This document shows, one piece after another, positions 18,494 through 28,713 of a DNA stretch of 64,000 nt. Origin of the DNA: Parachlamydiales bacterium (GTDB taxonomy: Bacteria > Chlamydiota > Chlamydiia > Chlamydiales > Rhabdochlamydiaceae); assembly GCA_023265455.1 (NCBI GenBank), contig JAHFTQ010000002.1, positions 62,001 through 126,000 of the forward strand, given 5' to 3'. A program made the position numbers and the translations under genes. Under the pieces are notes generated by a model. The model was not told the origin of the DNA. It did not search any database and worked only from the letters and a program-made list of their open reading frames with translations. How positions within the stretch are numbered: the first letter of the stretch is position 1; each line of letters opens with the position of its first letter.

Positions 18494-19419
18494 ACCCTTA
18501 TGGAGGTCAAAATTTTTGGGGATTTTTCTCAGTTCTCCTGCAGCGACTCACAGGACAACTCCCCCTCAACCAGCTTCCCTCCGATGAGCTTCAATTGCTC
18601 GTGCTCATCGGTGTGGTGCTATCCACAACTCTTTTGGGAACATTTCTCTCTTTAAAAAAAATCACGATGATGGCCAATGCCCTTTCTCATACCACTCTTT
18701 TAGGAATTGTGCTTGCCTATCTTATCCTGGGAACAGCTACCCCTGTCATCAGTCTAGACCCCAGCTCACTGCTTTTAGCTGCTCTCATCTCTGCAGCATT
18801 GACAGCCCTTTTGACACAGCTCGCTAAAGACCTTCTCAAGCTCCCCGAAGATGCTGCCATTGGACTTGTCTTCACGACTCTATTCGCCTTGGGGATCATC
18901 TTGGTCACCGTCTTTACCCGCAATGCCCATATCGGCGTTGAAACGATTACCGGCAATGTCGATGCTCTTCATCCTGAAGATCTCCGCCTCGTCGGAATCA
19001 TCGCTGCTCTTAATACGGCTATGATTGTGCTATTCTTCCGTCAATGGACGATGACAGCCTTCGATGAAAAACTCTCCTTTTCACTGGGCATCCCGACCTC
19101 TGTTTTTCATTATCTTCTCATGTTGCTCACCTCACTCACGCTCATTGCAGCCTTTCGCGCTGTCGGAGTCCTTCTCGTTCTTTCATTTCTTGTGGGCCCT
19201 ACCTTGATAGCCCGTCTTTGGACAGACCGGCTGATTCCCCTCCTCCTGCTAGGCCTCTCCATCGGGATCGGCATCTCTATCTTAGGTGTGGCCCTTTCTC
19301 GGCACTGTCTTTCCGTCTACCACACCCCTCTTTCTACAGGAGGCCTTGTCGTCACCCTCATCGCCATCGGATACCTCATCTCAGCGCTTCCCATCAAAAG
19401 ATTGACTTTTAGATCTTAG
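18490..19419 (+). CDS. ytgD: Metal ABC transporter permease YtgD
   Basis: A 309-residue second permease of the ABC-3 family with about eight hydrophobic helices; the segment NALSHTTLLGIVLAY near residue 62 matches the equivalent part of YtgC. Start and stop overlap ytgC by four bases (ATGA), indicating coupling. It completes the YtgABCD importer. In C. trachomatis dxr lies between this gene and rseP; here rseP follows after 32 bases and dxr is absent. Confidence 0.92.
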   Translation: MNPYGGQNFWGFFSVLLQRLTGQLPLNQLPSDELQLLVLIGVVLSTTLLGTFLSLKKITMMANALSHTTLLGIVLAYLILGTATPVISLDPSSLLLAALISAALTALLTQLAKDLLKLPEDAAIGLVFTTLFALGIILVTVFTRNAHIGVETITGNVDALHPEDLRLVGIIAALNTAMIVLFFRQWTMTAFDEKLSFSLGIPTSVFHYLLMLLTSLTLIAAFRAVGVLLVLSFLVGPTLIARLWTDRLIPLLLLGLSIGIGISILGVALSRHCLSVYHTPLSTGGLVVTLIAIGYLISALPIKRLTFRS

Positions 19420-19451
19420 GACTGTTTAATGAAGGGTCACCAAAGACTACT

Positions 19452-21374
19452 ATGACTATTTTTTATTTGATCCTTGCAATCCTAGGTTTAGGACTTTTAA
19501 TTTTCGTTCATGAACTCGGCCACTATCTCATGGCCCGCAGAGTCAAGATGACTGTTGAAGTCTTTTCCATTGGTTTCGGTCCCCCCATCCGAAAGTGGAC
19601 GTTCCAAGGCGTCCAGTGGCAGCTCTGCATGCTCCCCTTCGGAGGCTACGTCCGAATTGCAGGCATGGATCAAAAAAAAGGAGTGGAGCCTCATCAAATC
19701 CCTGATGGCTACTACGGAAAAAAACCGTGGGATCGTATCAAGGTTGCCCTTGCAGGTCCCTTAGTCAATATGGCTTTTGCCTTTATCCTATTTTGTTTGA
19801 TTTGGACAGCTGGCGGCCAAGAAAAGCCGTTTCAACAGTTCACTCAGCTGATCGGATACGTCGATCCTCAGTCCCCCCTCTATAGCGGCGGCGTGCGCCC
19901 CGGTGACGAATTCAATGCTCTCGATGGCAAACCGGTCCATAACTATCAAGAACTCGCCATTGCACTTCTTCTAGAAGAAAAATCCGCCACCCTTCAAGGC
20001 ACCGAAATCAACTACTTTTCAGGAAAAAAAGAACCCTTTTCCGTCGCTCTTCGCTCTCCAAATTCAGCAGATCCAGCTTCCAGTCAACTCGGCATCATTC
20101 CAGCCCAATATTTGATTTTTCAAGATTACACATCCTCTGCCTCTCCGCTTAAAGGGAGTGGCATTGAAAAGGGAGACCGTCTAGTCTGGGTCGATGGCGA
20201 GCTCATTTTTTCCCGTGAGCAACTCTCCAGCCTTCTCAACGATTCCAAATCGCTTCTAACCATTGAAAGACCTCTCAATGGGCAAGTGCAAACCCTTTTA
20301 GCCCAAGTTCCCCGGCTGAAAATCTCTGACCTTTGTTTAACTCCTGAACATAAAAGCGAACTGGATGATTGGCAACATGAAGCCGGTCTCAAATCCAAAA
20401 TTCAACAGCTCTATTTTATCCCCTACCTCCTCAAACACGATGGCACGGTTGAAGAGGCTCATGCTTTCATGGATTGCAATGCTGAAAAAGTCGTTCCCAC
20501 ATCTGCACCCCGTACGCCTTTTGCTCTCCCCCTCAAGCCAGGAGATCGCATCATCGGTATCGATGGAGTTAGCGTCAAAGATGCCACTGATCTCCTCAAA
20601 AAAATCCAAACTAGACACGCTCTTATCATCGTTGAACGTGGAGGCGACACCTCTACCACCTCCTGGGAAAAAGCCGACTCTCTCTTTGAATCGTCTTTAA
20701 ATCCAGAGGCACTGCAACAGATCATCTCAACCATTGGAACAGCCGACTCTCAATCTCGCTCGGATGGATTGTTTCTTCTTCAGCCCGTCCCCCTCAAATC
20801 CTTCTCTGAGCTAGAGTTTGACTCAAATACGCAAAATGCCCTCAAGGCCCAATACGAGGCTCAAAAAAAACAGATTGAAAAAAACAGCGATGCCAAAGAA
20901 AGAGAGCAGCAGTTGGCTCTCCTAGAGCAATCTCAAAAACGACTGATGCTGGGAGCTCTTTTGAAAGACCGCCTCGTCAGCTATAATCCCCCTCCCACAA
21001 CCCTCTTTGCACATGTCCTTGATCAAACCTGGAAGACCCTCACGAACCTCGTCTCAGGCGGTTTAAGCCCAAAAGCTCTAGCAGGGCCCGTTGGAATCGT
21101 TCAAGCGCTTCAATCGAGCTGGGCCAGCGGCATTCTCGATGCCTTTTATTGGCTGGGTTTTGTCAGTTTAAACTTGGCGATTTTAAATCTTCTGCCCATC
21201 CCCGTACTCGACGGAGGGCATATTCTTTTTGCAGCCATCGAGGGAGTCACCAAAAAACCGATTAAGGCCAAGACCATGGAGAAGTTCATCCTCCCCTTCC
21301 TGATCTTATTGGTGATCCTATTTATCTACTTGACCTACCAAGACATTGCCCGGTTGATTCACAGGCTTTTCTAA
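19452..21374 (+). CDS. rseP: Site-2 intramembrane metalloprotease RseP
   Basis: A 640-residue membrane protease. Zinc-binding HELGH at residues 20-24 is in the first membrane helix, and the third ligand motif NLLPIPVLDGGH lies near residue 580. Between them are at least two PDZ-like domains (SPLYSGGVRPGDEF and a second with LKPGDRIIGIDG) and a long insertion rich in charged residues (about 455-500). It is longer than E. coli RseP (about 450), but chlamydial RseP (CT072) is also long. It cleaves membrane-bound regulators or signal-peptide remnants in other bacteria. Its 3' end overlaps the convergent deubiquitinase gene by 57 bases. Confidence 0.93.
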   Translation: MTIFYLILAILGLGLLIFVHELGHYLMARRVKMTVEVFSIGFGPPIRKWTFQGVQWQLCMLPFGGYVRIAGMDQKKGVEPHQIPDGYYGKKPWDRIKVALAGPLVNMAFAFILFCLIWTAGGQEKPFQQFTQLIGYVDPQSPLYSGGVRPGDEFNALDGKPVHNYQELAIALLLEEKSATLQGTEINYFSGKKEPFSVALRSPNSADPASSQLGIIPAQYLIFQDYTSSASPLKGSGIEKGDRLVWVDGELIFSREQLSSLLNDSKSLLTIERPLNGQVQTLLAQVPRLKISDLCLTPEHKSELDDWQHEAGLKSKIQQLYFIPYLLKHDGTVEEAHAFMDCNAEKVVPTSAPRTPFALPLKPGDRIIGIDGVSVKDATDLLKKIQTRHALIIVERGGDTSTTSWEKADSLFESSLNPEALQQIISTIGTADSQSRSDGLFLLQPVPLKSFSELEFDSNTQNALKAQYEAQKKQIEKNSDAKEREQQLALLEQSQKRLMLGALLKDRLVSYNPPPTTLFAHVLDQTWKTLTNLVSGGLSPKALAGPVGIVQALQSSWASGILDAFYWLGFVSLNLAILNLLPIPVLDGGHILFAAIEGVTKKPIKAKTMEKFILPFLILLVILFIYLTYQDIARLIHRLF

Positions 21375-23558
21375 GATTTCATAAATGTAGTGAGAGTAAC
21401 GATCTTCTATTCGCGTCTCCTCAACCGGAGATTCTTCTGTGACCTCACGATCATCGATAAACCATCGCTTCTCACCTTGGATAACATGTGCCAGATAGTG
21501 GCCTCCTTTGAGCGACTCTCCTCTATGTTCAATAAACACCTTCTTCTGATAGGTCTTCCCCCCAAATTCAATTTCCGGGGGCATGTTGACTCTAGAGAGG
21601 TTTTTTGTATTGTCGGCTTTCCACCTGTCAATCTTAATGATCAAGCATTTTTGGGGAGGGCTAATAATCCGAGAACGCATGGATTTTTTGTAATAAAATT
21701 GCGGCCGACCCTCAGAATTTAGATAGCAACTCAAATTGTTTAAATCGGGAGGGAGGTGGTCTTGACCAACGGTCAGTCTATCTAGCATCAGTTGGCCCTC
21801 CATGCCCATTTCAGGATTCAATCTGACATAATTAAAACATTGGGGAGTTTTAATAATACCACCTTCTGGAAATGGAGACCGTTTATCTGGGTGATTTTTA
21901 TCGCCTTGAGCCTGGTCAGATTTTGTAGTAAGCTGAGTTAATTGATCCTGCAATTCCCGCCGTTTTTTTTCATCTGTTACCGCCCCTAAATCTAAAAGTG
22001 CGTATTCCTCCGTATCCTCGGTGAAACACTGAACATCTGAATAGTGAATGTTAACAAACTTGGTGTCGAGAACTCTGTCCAAGAATTCAGTAGGATCTTC
22101 TTGTGTAGGACGATTTGCGTCTTGTTTCAAAAAATGCCGAAGAGGATTGGTTGTGACAAATCCCCAATTCGATCTCAGATCTAGACGTTGCTGGATCCTA
22201 GCTTTATTTTGGGCTAAGCGAACATTCCCGTATCTCACCATACTGCCGAACAAAGCTTTGTAGCCCTCAATTTCTCGGTCCACCTGATCTTTATAAGTTT
22301 TTAAAAACTGAATGATAGGATCATTATTCACCACGATATCTGGAGACGTTGACCAAACATACCGCAGCTTGCTTACGAATGATGAAAAAGAGAATGAAGT
22401 TTGCTTTTTACCTTGAATATCCCCTTTAATTTTTTTGAGAATATCTCCAACCTGATTAGTTTCTTCCTGGCTCAGTTTTAATTCATCTAATTTTTTTTCC
22501 TTGATCGCAGTCTTGAACCTTTCCATCAAAGGCTTCAAAATCCCACTCAATTCAGGTTTTTTGTCTATCAATGCTTGAAAAATACTATCTTGAGCCAAAA
22601 GCAGAAGAACCGAATATATTTCATCATTGGTAAAAGAAGAAGAGGGCGCTTCTCTACTGAGATGCATTATTCCCCGAAGTCCATTTTGATTAGAGAATAT
22701 TTTATCGTAAACTGCTACAAAATTACCCAAGTGCCCCCCCTTGGAATCTTTATTCCCAGCAGCAACTATACAATGTCCCCCCAACAAATCTTCCAGGCTC
22801 CTAACATGCATAACTCCCTGCAAGAAAACATTAAAGAAACATAAATTTGTATCATTTTCTTGAACAATTCCGACCGGCTGATCCTCGAAAGCTTCCAAAT
22901 GCTGCGAGCTGACCAAAGTCGCAGCTTCTAACCCTTCGTAAATTTTCGTCATGAACCCCAATCTGCCTAAAAACTCCGTTCCAAAAACGCCCAGTCCAAC
23001 CCCCATCACACACACAGCGACTTTCCAAGGAAAACTTATCGTTACCCTACTTTGAAAAGCCACCCAGCAACAACCCAGAAAACCTGTGATCATCACCGCA
23101 GCAGCCGCAAAATAAAGCCTTTCCGAACCTACCTTATCACTCTTTTTAGCCGTCTCCCTTTGCTCTTGGGTCCCTTGAAATACCTGAGAATTATTTAACT
23201 CTTCAGGAACCGCTGGTTTAGGAGGAGGTTGTGCAACTACTGACTCTGATTTTTTTGAATTTTTCTCCCCAGCAACTTTCCTTGGAGTTCGAGAATGTCT
23301 TGGAGTGGGATTATTGGACTCTTTTAGATCAACTCCTGCACCATCATCATTAGATGGCTCAAAAAATTCTTCGTCATCGTCCCCTTCAGACTCGACATTC
23401 CCAGTAGCACTAGACAAGTCAAGTGGTGTAACACCTTTCTCCGATAGAGGTATAGCAGGAATCGCCTGAGGTGAAGATTGGGTGGTCATTAAAGGTATCG
23501 GATCTGCAGTCGTTTGAACAGGGGGAGACCCAATAATTTTGACATCTGTTGTGCTCAT
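21318..23558 (-). CDS. USP-type (peptidase C19) deubiquitinase with two membrane helices
   Basis: A 746-residue protein. Residues 1-145 are disordered, rich in Pro, Ser and acidic residues. Two hydrophobic helices lie at about 149-168 and 178-197. The rest shows the ubiquitin-specific protease boxes: a Cys box NDTNLCFFNVFLQ with Cys240 (family pattern N-x-C-F-x-N-x-x-L-Q), and a His box EHRGESLKGGHYLAHV with His687 followed by WFIDDREVT with Asp702/703. The spacing between boxes, about 450 residues, suits a USP catalytic domain with insertions. USP proteins remove ubiquitin in eukaryotes; in an intracellular bacterium this is most simply a secreted, membrane-anchored host-directed effector. 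C. trachomatis uses unrelated C48-type deubiquitinases. Function and secretion are inference. Confidence 0.8.
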   Translation of the reverse strand: MSTTDVKIIGSPPVQTTADPIPLMTTQSSPQAIPAIPLSEKGVTPLDLSSATGNVESEGDDDEEFFEPSNDDGAGVDLKESNNPTPRHSRTPRKVAGEKNSKKSESVVAQPPPKPAVPEELNNSQVFQGTQEQRETAKKSDKVGSERLYFAAAAVMITGFLGCCWVAFQSRVTISFPWKVAVCVMGVGLGVFGTEFLGRLGFMTKIYEGLEAATLVSSQHLEAFEDQPVGIVQENDTNLCFFNVFLQGVMHVRSLEDLLGGHCIVAAGNKDSKGGHLGNFVAVYDKIFSNQNGLRGIMHLSREAPSSSFTNDEIYSVLLLLAQDSIFQALIDKKPELSGILKPLMERFKTAIKEKKLDELKLSQEETNQVGDILKKIKGDIQGKKQTSFSFSSFVSKLRYVWSTSPDIVVNNDPIIQFLKTYKDQVDREIEGYKALFGSMVRYGNVRLAQNKARIQQRLDLRSNWGFVTTNPLRHFLKQDANRPTQEDPTEFLDRVLDTKFVNIHYSDVQCFTEDTEEYALLDLGAVTDEKKRRELQDQLTQLTTKSDQAQGDKNHPDKRSPFPEGGIIKTPQCFNYVRLNPEMGMEGQLMLDRLTVGQDHLPPDLNNLSCYLNSEGRPQFYYKKSMRSRIISPPQKCLIIKIDRWKADNTKNLSRVNMPPEIEFGGKTYQKKVFIEHRGESLKGGHYLAHVIQGEKRWFIDDREVTEESPVEETRIEDRYSHYIYEILEKPVNQPGNVLVGQVDK

Positions 23559-23646
23559 CGTACATCAAAGTTAGCAGAAATTTGAGTATCATAAAAGCCT
23601 TATTTTCAAGGTTGACTCCGCAGAGAAAGAGACTTACAATGGCTCC

Positions 23647-25455
23647 ATGTTCAAATACGACATCAAACTCATCAGAAATTTTTCTATTATCGCTCATATC
23701 GACCACGGTAAATCCACCATTGCCGACAGACTGCTCCAACTCACAGGCACCATCCCCGATCGTGAAATGCAGGCGCAAGTCCTCGACAATATGGACCTCG
23801 AACGAGAACGGGGCATTACCATTAAAGCCCATCCTGTGACGATGACCTATACCGCAGAAGATGGACAGACCTATCAAATTAATTTTATAGATACCCCGGG
23901 CCACGTCGATTTTTCCTATGAAGTCTCCCGCTCATTATCTGCTTGTGAAGGAGCGCTTCTCGTCATCGATGCCGTTCAAGGCGTCCAAGCTCAAAGCTTA
24001 GCCAACGTCCATCTGGCCATCGAACGGAACCTCGAAATCCTTCCCGTCATCAATAAAATCGACCTTCCCTCCGCAGACGTCGAAGGAGCCAAGCAACAAA
24101 TCGCCGATGTCATCGGGCTCGACACCTCTACTACCATCCACTGCTCTGCTAAAATGGGCATCGGGATTCAAGAGATTCTCGAAAGCATTCTCATCTACGT
24201 CCCGGCTCCCAAAGCCCCTACCGATACGATTTTGCGAGCTCTGATCTTTGACTCCCATTACGACGTCTACCGCGGCGTCATGGTTTATGTCCGCATCATC
24301 AGCGGAGAGATCACCAAAAAATCGATGATCATGATGATGGCAACGGGGAAAACCTATGAAGTCCTCGAAGTCGGCATCTTTACACCTGAGGCCAAAGCCG
24401 TCGATCAACTCCTTCCCGGCCAAGTCGGCTATGTCATCGCTAATATCAAAAATACCTCGGATGTCAAGATCGGCGACACCATGACTTCTGCAAAAACACC
24501 AGCCCTTGAGCCTTTACCCGGTTTTCGGGTGATTGCACCCGTCGTCTTCGCAGGACTCTACCCCATCGATTCAAATGACTTTGAGGCTCTTCGCGACGCG
24601 CTCTATAAACTTCAACTCAATGACTCTGCTCTCTATGTCGAGCAGGAAAGCAGCATGGCACTCGGATTCGGGTTCAGATGCGGATTTCTCGGACTTCTCC
24701 ACTTAGAGATTGTGTTCGAAAGACTGCAGCGCCACTTTAACCTCGACCTCATTACAACCGCTCCCAGCGTCATCTACAAATTCAACCTTACCAATGGTCA
24801 GCAACTGCAGATCGACAACGTCGCTCACTATCCCGACCCCGCCCAAATCGAAGACGTCGAAGAGCCGTGGGTCAAATGCCACGTCATGGCCCCTTCGGAT
24901 TATCTTGGAGCCCTCATGAGCCTCGGAATGGATAAACGGGGATCTCTAGAAAAAACCGAGACCATCGATAGCAAACGGCTCCTCCTCACCTATCTTCTTC
25001 CTCTCAACGAAATCATCACCGATTTCAATGACAAGATCAAATCGGTCACCCGTGGCTACGGCTCTTTTGACTACGAGTTTGACTCCTATCGTAAAAGCGA
25101 CATCGTCAAATTAGAAATCCGGGTCAATGAAGAGCCTGTTGACGCCTTCTCTTGCCTTGTCCACCGCTCAAAAGCAGAAGGGCGCGGCCGTGCCATCTGT
25201 AAAAAGCTCCTCGAAGTGATCCCCCGGCAACAGTTTAGAGTTCCTATCCAAGGAGCAATTGGTGGCAAGATTATTGCCCGTGAAACCATTGCTGCTATCA
25301 CCAAAAACGTAACCGCAAAATGCTACGGCGGCGACATCACACGGAAACGCAAGCTATGGGAAAAACAAAAAGAAGGAAAAAAACGAATGAAAGAGATCGG
25401 CAAAGTCACGATCCCTCAATCGGCCTTCATGGAAGTCCTTAAAGCTACGGAGTAA
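23647..25455 (+). CDS. lepA: Elongation factor 4 (LepA)
   Basis: A 602-residue ribosomal GTPase that back-translocates or rescues stalled ribosomes. G1 AHIDHGKST, switch regions RERGIT, G3 DTPGHVDF and G4 NKIDLP are intact, followed by the EF-G-like domains and the LepA-specific C-terminus ([31 protein letters not shown]). The length is normal. It is near the ATP/ADP translocase and ytg genes, as in C. trachomatis (CT064), with ytg and the deubiquitinase placed between. Confidence 0.96.
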   Translation: MFKYDIKLIRNFSIIAHIDHGKSTIADRLLQLTGTIPDREMQAQVLDNMDLERERGITIKAHPVTMTYTAEDGQTYQINFIDTPGHVDFSYEVSRSLSACEGALLVIDAVQGVQAQSLANVHLAIERNLEILPVINKIDLPSADVEGAKQQIADVIGLDTSTTIHCSAKMGIGIQEILESILIYVPAPKAPTDTILRALIFDSHYDVYRGVMVYVRIISGEITKKSMIMMMATGKTYEVLEVGIFTPEAKAVDQLLPGQVGYVIANIKNTSDVKIGDTMTSAKTPALEPLPGFRVIAPVVFAGLYPIDSNDFEALRDALYKLQLNDSALYVEQESSMALGFGFRCGFLGLLHLEIVFERLQRHFNLDLITTAPSVIYKFNLTNGQQLQIDNVAHYPDPAQIEDVEEPWVKCHVMAPSDYLGALMSLGMDKRGSLEKTETIDSKRLLLTYLLPLNEIITDFNDKIKSVTRGYGSFDYEFDSYRKSDIVKLEIRVNEEPVDAFSCLVHRSKAEGRGRAICKKLLEVIPRQQFRVPIQGAIGGKIIARETIAAITKNVTAKCYGGDITRKRKLWEKQKEGKKRMKEIGKVTIPQSAFMEVLKATE

Positions 25456-25519
25456 TTAGATCTCTCTCGAAATTAAATTGTTGAGTCTGAGTCACAGGCT
25501 TTCTGCTTAATGGTTTGAG

Positions 25520-25643
25520 TTTCATCAGCGCAGAGCCGCTGCGCGGGGGAGAGACGCAGAGAACGCAGAGGGAAATTAAAAAATTCCCCCTCAGCGTCCT
25601 CTGCGCCTCGGACTTTGCGCGGAGCGCCTCTGCGCTGATGAAA
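25520..25643. repeat. Foldback repeat family C, copy 1
   Basis: A 124-base palindromic unit with arms TTTCATCAGCGCAGAG and CTCTGCGCTGATGAAA. A copy of the same length lies at 43099-43222. Weaker outer pairing (GAGTCAC with GTGACTT) and the family B end sequence at about 25684-25701 lie beside it, so the 256-base gap between lepA and yebC is largely repeat. Confidence 0.8.
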
Positions 25644-25711
25644 TTCACCGTCTTTTTTGATAAATTGCAAAGCTACGTGACTTATACCATTTCTAGAAAA
25701 TCGACGAACCC

Positions 25712-26443
25712 TTAACTTTGAACGAGGTCCATTCTCATATTATGATGAACAGCATCGACATCGTCGAGCCCTTCTATCCATTCTATGAGCTCGAGATTCG
25801 CCTTTTGATCTTCAGGACTGCACTCAACATAGACTTTGGGAAGCATCTGAAGCTCGGCTGTTTCACACTTGATCCCTAAATGATCGATCGCCTCTTTCAC
25901 ACGAAAAAGCTGATCGGGAGGTGTCGTGATAATAAACATCTCGTCTTCCGTCTCAAAATCATCTGCTCCAGCTTCCGTAACGGCTCCGAAGAGCGCATCT
26001 TCCAGAGCGTTTGCTTTCAGAACTTGAATCACCCCTTTCTGATCAAAATTGTAAGCGACAGCCCCAGGGTTAGCTAAATTACCCCCTTTTTTATTGAGCG
26101 CAATCCGTACATCCGAAGAAATCCGATTTTTATTATCTGTCATAATATCAAGGATCATTCCGACGCCCCCGTGACCATACAGCTCATAGGTCATCTCAGA
26201 ATAGGCAGCCTGATCAGCACTTGAGGCTTTTTTAATATTTCTCTCGATATTATCGCTGGGCATATTCGCAGCTCTGGCTTTTTGCAAAACTAGCCTTAAG
26301 CGAGAATTGGATTTGAGATCAGGACCGCCCAACTTGACAGCTGTGATGATCTCTTTCGTGATCCGTGTAAAAACTTTACCTTTAGCCGCATCAGCTCTTC
26401 CTTTCCGATGCTTGATGTTCGCCCACTTACTATGACCTGCCAT
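25712..26443 (-). CDS. YebC/PmpR-family protein (TACO1-like)
   Basis: A 243-residue member of the YebC family: the start MAGHSKWANIKHRKGRADA, the segment ARAANMPSDNI and the middle YELYGHGGVGMILD are hallmarks. Members act as transcription regulators or, like TACO1, help translate proline-rich stretches. It is the last gene of the overlapping prfB-GNAT-GNAT-yebC operon (14-base overlap with the gene before it), and C. trachomatis keeps a similar order (CT457-CT459). Confidence 0.93.
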   Translation of the reverse strand: MAGHSKWANIKHRKGRADAAKGKVFTRITKEIITAVKLGGPDLKSNSRLRLVLQKARAANMPSDNIERNIKKASSADQAAYSEMTYELYGHGGVGMILDIMTDNKNRISSDVRIALNKKGGNLANPGAVAYNFDQKGVIQVLKANALEDALFGAVTEAGADDFETEDEMFIITTPPDQLFRVKEAIDHLGIKCETAELQMLPKVYVECSPEDQKANLELIEWIEGLDDVDAVHHNMRMDLVQS

Positions 26444-26927
26444 TTAATTCCTTTTGCATTAAAATCTTATCGAAATACTCTTCACCCAATTTAATGAAGC
26501 GCGGATGACGCCCATATTCATGAAATCCCATCCTTTCATAGAGATGAATCGCCGGATTGCCACTGTAAACCTCCAGATGCAAAATCTCGATGTGAAAGTG
26601 GTCCCTTGCTTTAGCAATCATATGCTCAATCAGCGCTTTTCCAATCCCCCGATTGCGAAATTTTTCATCAACAATGATGGCAAAAAGACATTGGTGGGCA
26701 AATTTTTTGTAAGGTTGAATATAAAGAATTGACATCCCCGCAGGAGCCCCCTCAACACATGCCGTAAAGCACGCCTGAAGCTTTGTGTAACTCATCCAGA
26801 TACGGACAGAATCTTCGATTTCCCTAGCATCTGCCATCGGAAACCATTTTAAGATTTCAGGATCATTCAGCCATTTTACCAACGCAGCCCCATCTTCTAG
26901 CGCAGCAGGACGTATCTCAATACTCAT
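26430..26927 (-). CDS. GNAT acetyltransferase (tandem copy 2)
   Basis: A 165-residue GNAT-fold enzyme. The acetyl-CoA-binding motif A is FRNRGIGKALIEHM, and the C-terminal GNPAIHLYERMGFHEYGR is typical of RimI/PhnO-like members. It transfers an acetyl group from acetyl-CoA to an amine; the substrate is unknown. It is clearly a paralogue of the gene before it (both share LKWFP and CW-MSF/MGF patterns) and overlaps that gene by four bases and yebC by 14. Position after prfB is kept in C. trachomatis (CT458). Confidence 0.85.
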   Translation of the reverse strand: MSIEIRPAALEDGAALVKWLNDPEILKWFPMADAREIEDSVRIWMSYTKLQACFTACVEGAPAGMSILYIQPYKKFAHQCLFAIIVDEKFRNRGIGKALIEHMIAKARDHFHIEILHLEVYSGNPAIHLYERMGFHEYGRHPRFIKLGEEYFDKILMQKELNGRS

Positions 26928-27430
26928 AACTTTGCCTCAAAAAAAATCCGCGCTTTATAACCTTCCTCGTCCTTCACCGCTCTCTCTTGCCGAAAGACTT
27001 CGGTAAATCCACTCTGTTGCAAAAGAGCCATCAACGGATTTCCTTCAAAGACTTCAGAACCGATCGTCTCAAGATGAAAATAGCTTTTCGCGAGATGTTT
27101 AAGATTTTTCACAAGCGAGAGTCCAATCCCCTTCCTTTGCCAGTGCGGATCGACAATTAACTTGATCAGACAGTGGTGAGCCACCTTTTTATACGGCATC
27201 AGAAAAAGAGTCCCCACCCCGCACGGCACATGATTGATCGTTGCCGTCAAACTCGCGCTCCACCTGCAAAAACCCATCCAACATTGAAGCGCATCTTCGA
27301 TCTCCTTCTCACTGCCCATCGGAAACCACTTCAGCATGCCAGGCGAAAGTACCCACTGCCTCAAATAGCTCATATCCGTCAAATACGTATACCGAATATC
27401 GAATCCCGCTATTTCACTCACGAGCCCCAC
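26924..27430 (-). CDS. GNAT acetyltransferase (tandem copy 1)
   Basis: A 168-residue GNAT protein with motif A WQRKGIGLSLVKNL and a C-terminal GNPLMALLQQSGF segment. It overlaps prfB upstream by 13 bases and its paralogue downstream by four. Two diverged tandem copies suggest distinct substrates, perhaps ribosomal or translation proteins given the operon, but that is inference. Confidence 0.8.
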   Translation of the reverse strand: MGLVSEIAGFDIRYTYLTDMSYLRQWVLSPGMLKWFPMGSEKEIEDALQCWMGFCRWSASLTATINHVPCGVGTLFLMPYKKVAHHCLIKLIVDPHWQRKGIGLSLVKNLKHLAKSYFHLETIGSEVFEGNPLMALLQQSGFTEVFRQERAVKDEEGYKARIFFEAKL

Positions 27431-28516
27431 TCCTTCAGATAAGCAATCACAAAATCATCGATCTCGCCATCCATGACAGCTTGGATATTTCCAACCTCAA
27501 GGTCTGTCCTATTATCCTTCACCAACGTGTAAGGCTGAAAAACATAACTGCGAATTTGATGACCAAAACCAATCTCTTTCTTTTCCCCACCCATTTGCGC
27601 AAGTTTAGATTTCCGCTCACTCATCTCTCGATCGTAAAGCTTCGCCTTCAGCATACTCAAACACGCTTCCCGATTCTGGATCTGACTCCTCTCCCGTTGA
27701 CACGACACAATAACCCCCGATGGAAGGTGCGTCATCCGCACCGCCGAATCGGTTTTGTTCACATGTTGCCCCCCCGCTCCCGAAGCCCGGTAAGTATCAA
27801 CCCTCACATCTTCTGGCCTGATCTCAATCTGAATATCATCCCCGACCTCTGGCGTCACATCGACAGAGGCAAAACTCGTATGCCGTTTTGCATTCGAATC
27901 AAAAGGTGAAATCCGCACCAACCGGTGCACACCTTTTTCCGCCTTGCAGTAACCATATGCAAAAGCCCCTGAAATCTTAAACGTAATACTCTTGATCCCC
28001 GCAACATCGCCTTCCACTGTATCTAACGTATCGAGATCCCATCCCCTTTTAGCCGCCCATCTTTGATACATCCTTGAGAGCATCAGTGCCCAATCGCACG
28101 CTTCCGTACCCCCCGCTCCTGCATTAATACTCAGGTAGCAATCTTTACGATCCATCTCACCCGAGAGCATTTTACGGATTTCCAGCTCGGCTAATTTCTT
28201 CTCGATCTCCCTAAGCTCTTTCGACAGATCCTCAATCAAACCCAGATCCCCACACTCTTCCGCCTCTGGAAAAAGTGCTTGTACATTAGAAAATCTTTCC
28301 TTGATATTTTGATAAGGAAGCGTCCACTCTTTCAGACTATTGGATTCTCCAATCACCTTCTGCGCCCCCTCAGGATCATCCCAAAAGGCCCCCTCTCCCA
28401 TCAAAGCTTGAAGCTCTTCTACCCGTTTTTCCTTATTCTCCAGGTCAAAGATACCTCCACATATGAAGGATCCGATTCTCAATACTCGCTATTTTGTCTT
28501 GCGTCTGTTCATTCAT
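27418..28516 (-). CDS. prfB: Peptide chain release factor 2, programmed +1 frameshift
   Basis: RF2 reads UGA and UAA stop codons. The main frame (27418-28446) carries the SPF recognition tripeptide in RISPFDSN and the catalytic GGQ in GAGGQHVNKT. The N-terminus is in another frame: ATG at 28516-28514 starts MNEQTQDKIASIENR and runs 23 codons to CTT-TGA at 28450-28445, where a +1 shift joins GAC CTG GAG in the main frame. An SD-like AGG stands just before TAT-CTT-TGA-C, the same arrangement as E. coli. The coding sequence is therefore join(28516..28448, 28446..27418) on the minus strand. It heads an overlapping operon with two acetyltransferases and yebC. Confidence 0.93.
28444..28459 (-). promoter_or_regulatory. 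prfB programmed frameshift site
   Basis: On the minus strand the site reads GGAGGTATCTTTGACC: an internal SD-like element, the slippery CTT, an in-frame TGA and a following C. In E. coli this makes RF2 limit its own synthesis: low RF2 leaves time for the shift. Confidence 0.9.
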
Positions 28517-28713
28517 ATTTTAAAAATTTTTATCCTCTTTCAGCACCAAAAAAATCCACTCTGGACAGGGTCACTAGTGTGCCATTTTTTCCTTAATCCT
28601 TCAACCTCAGTTTCTATCTCACAAAAAATCGACTTTCAAAAAACCCCCTTTACTTTTTAATCCAACCTCGACTATTATCTCCCACATTAAACAAGCCCCT
28701 TAAGGAGGATATC

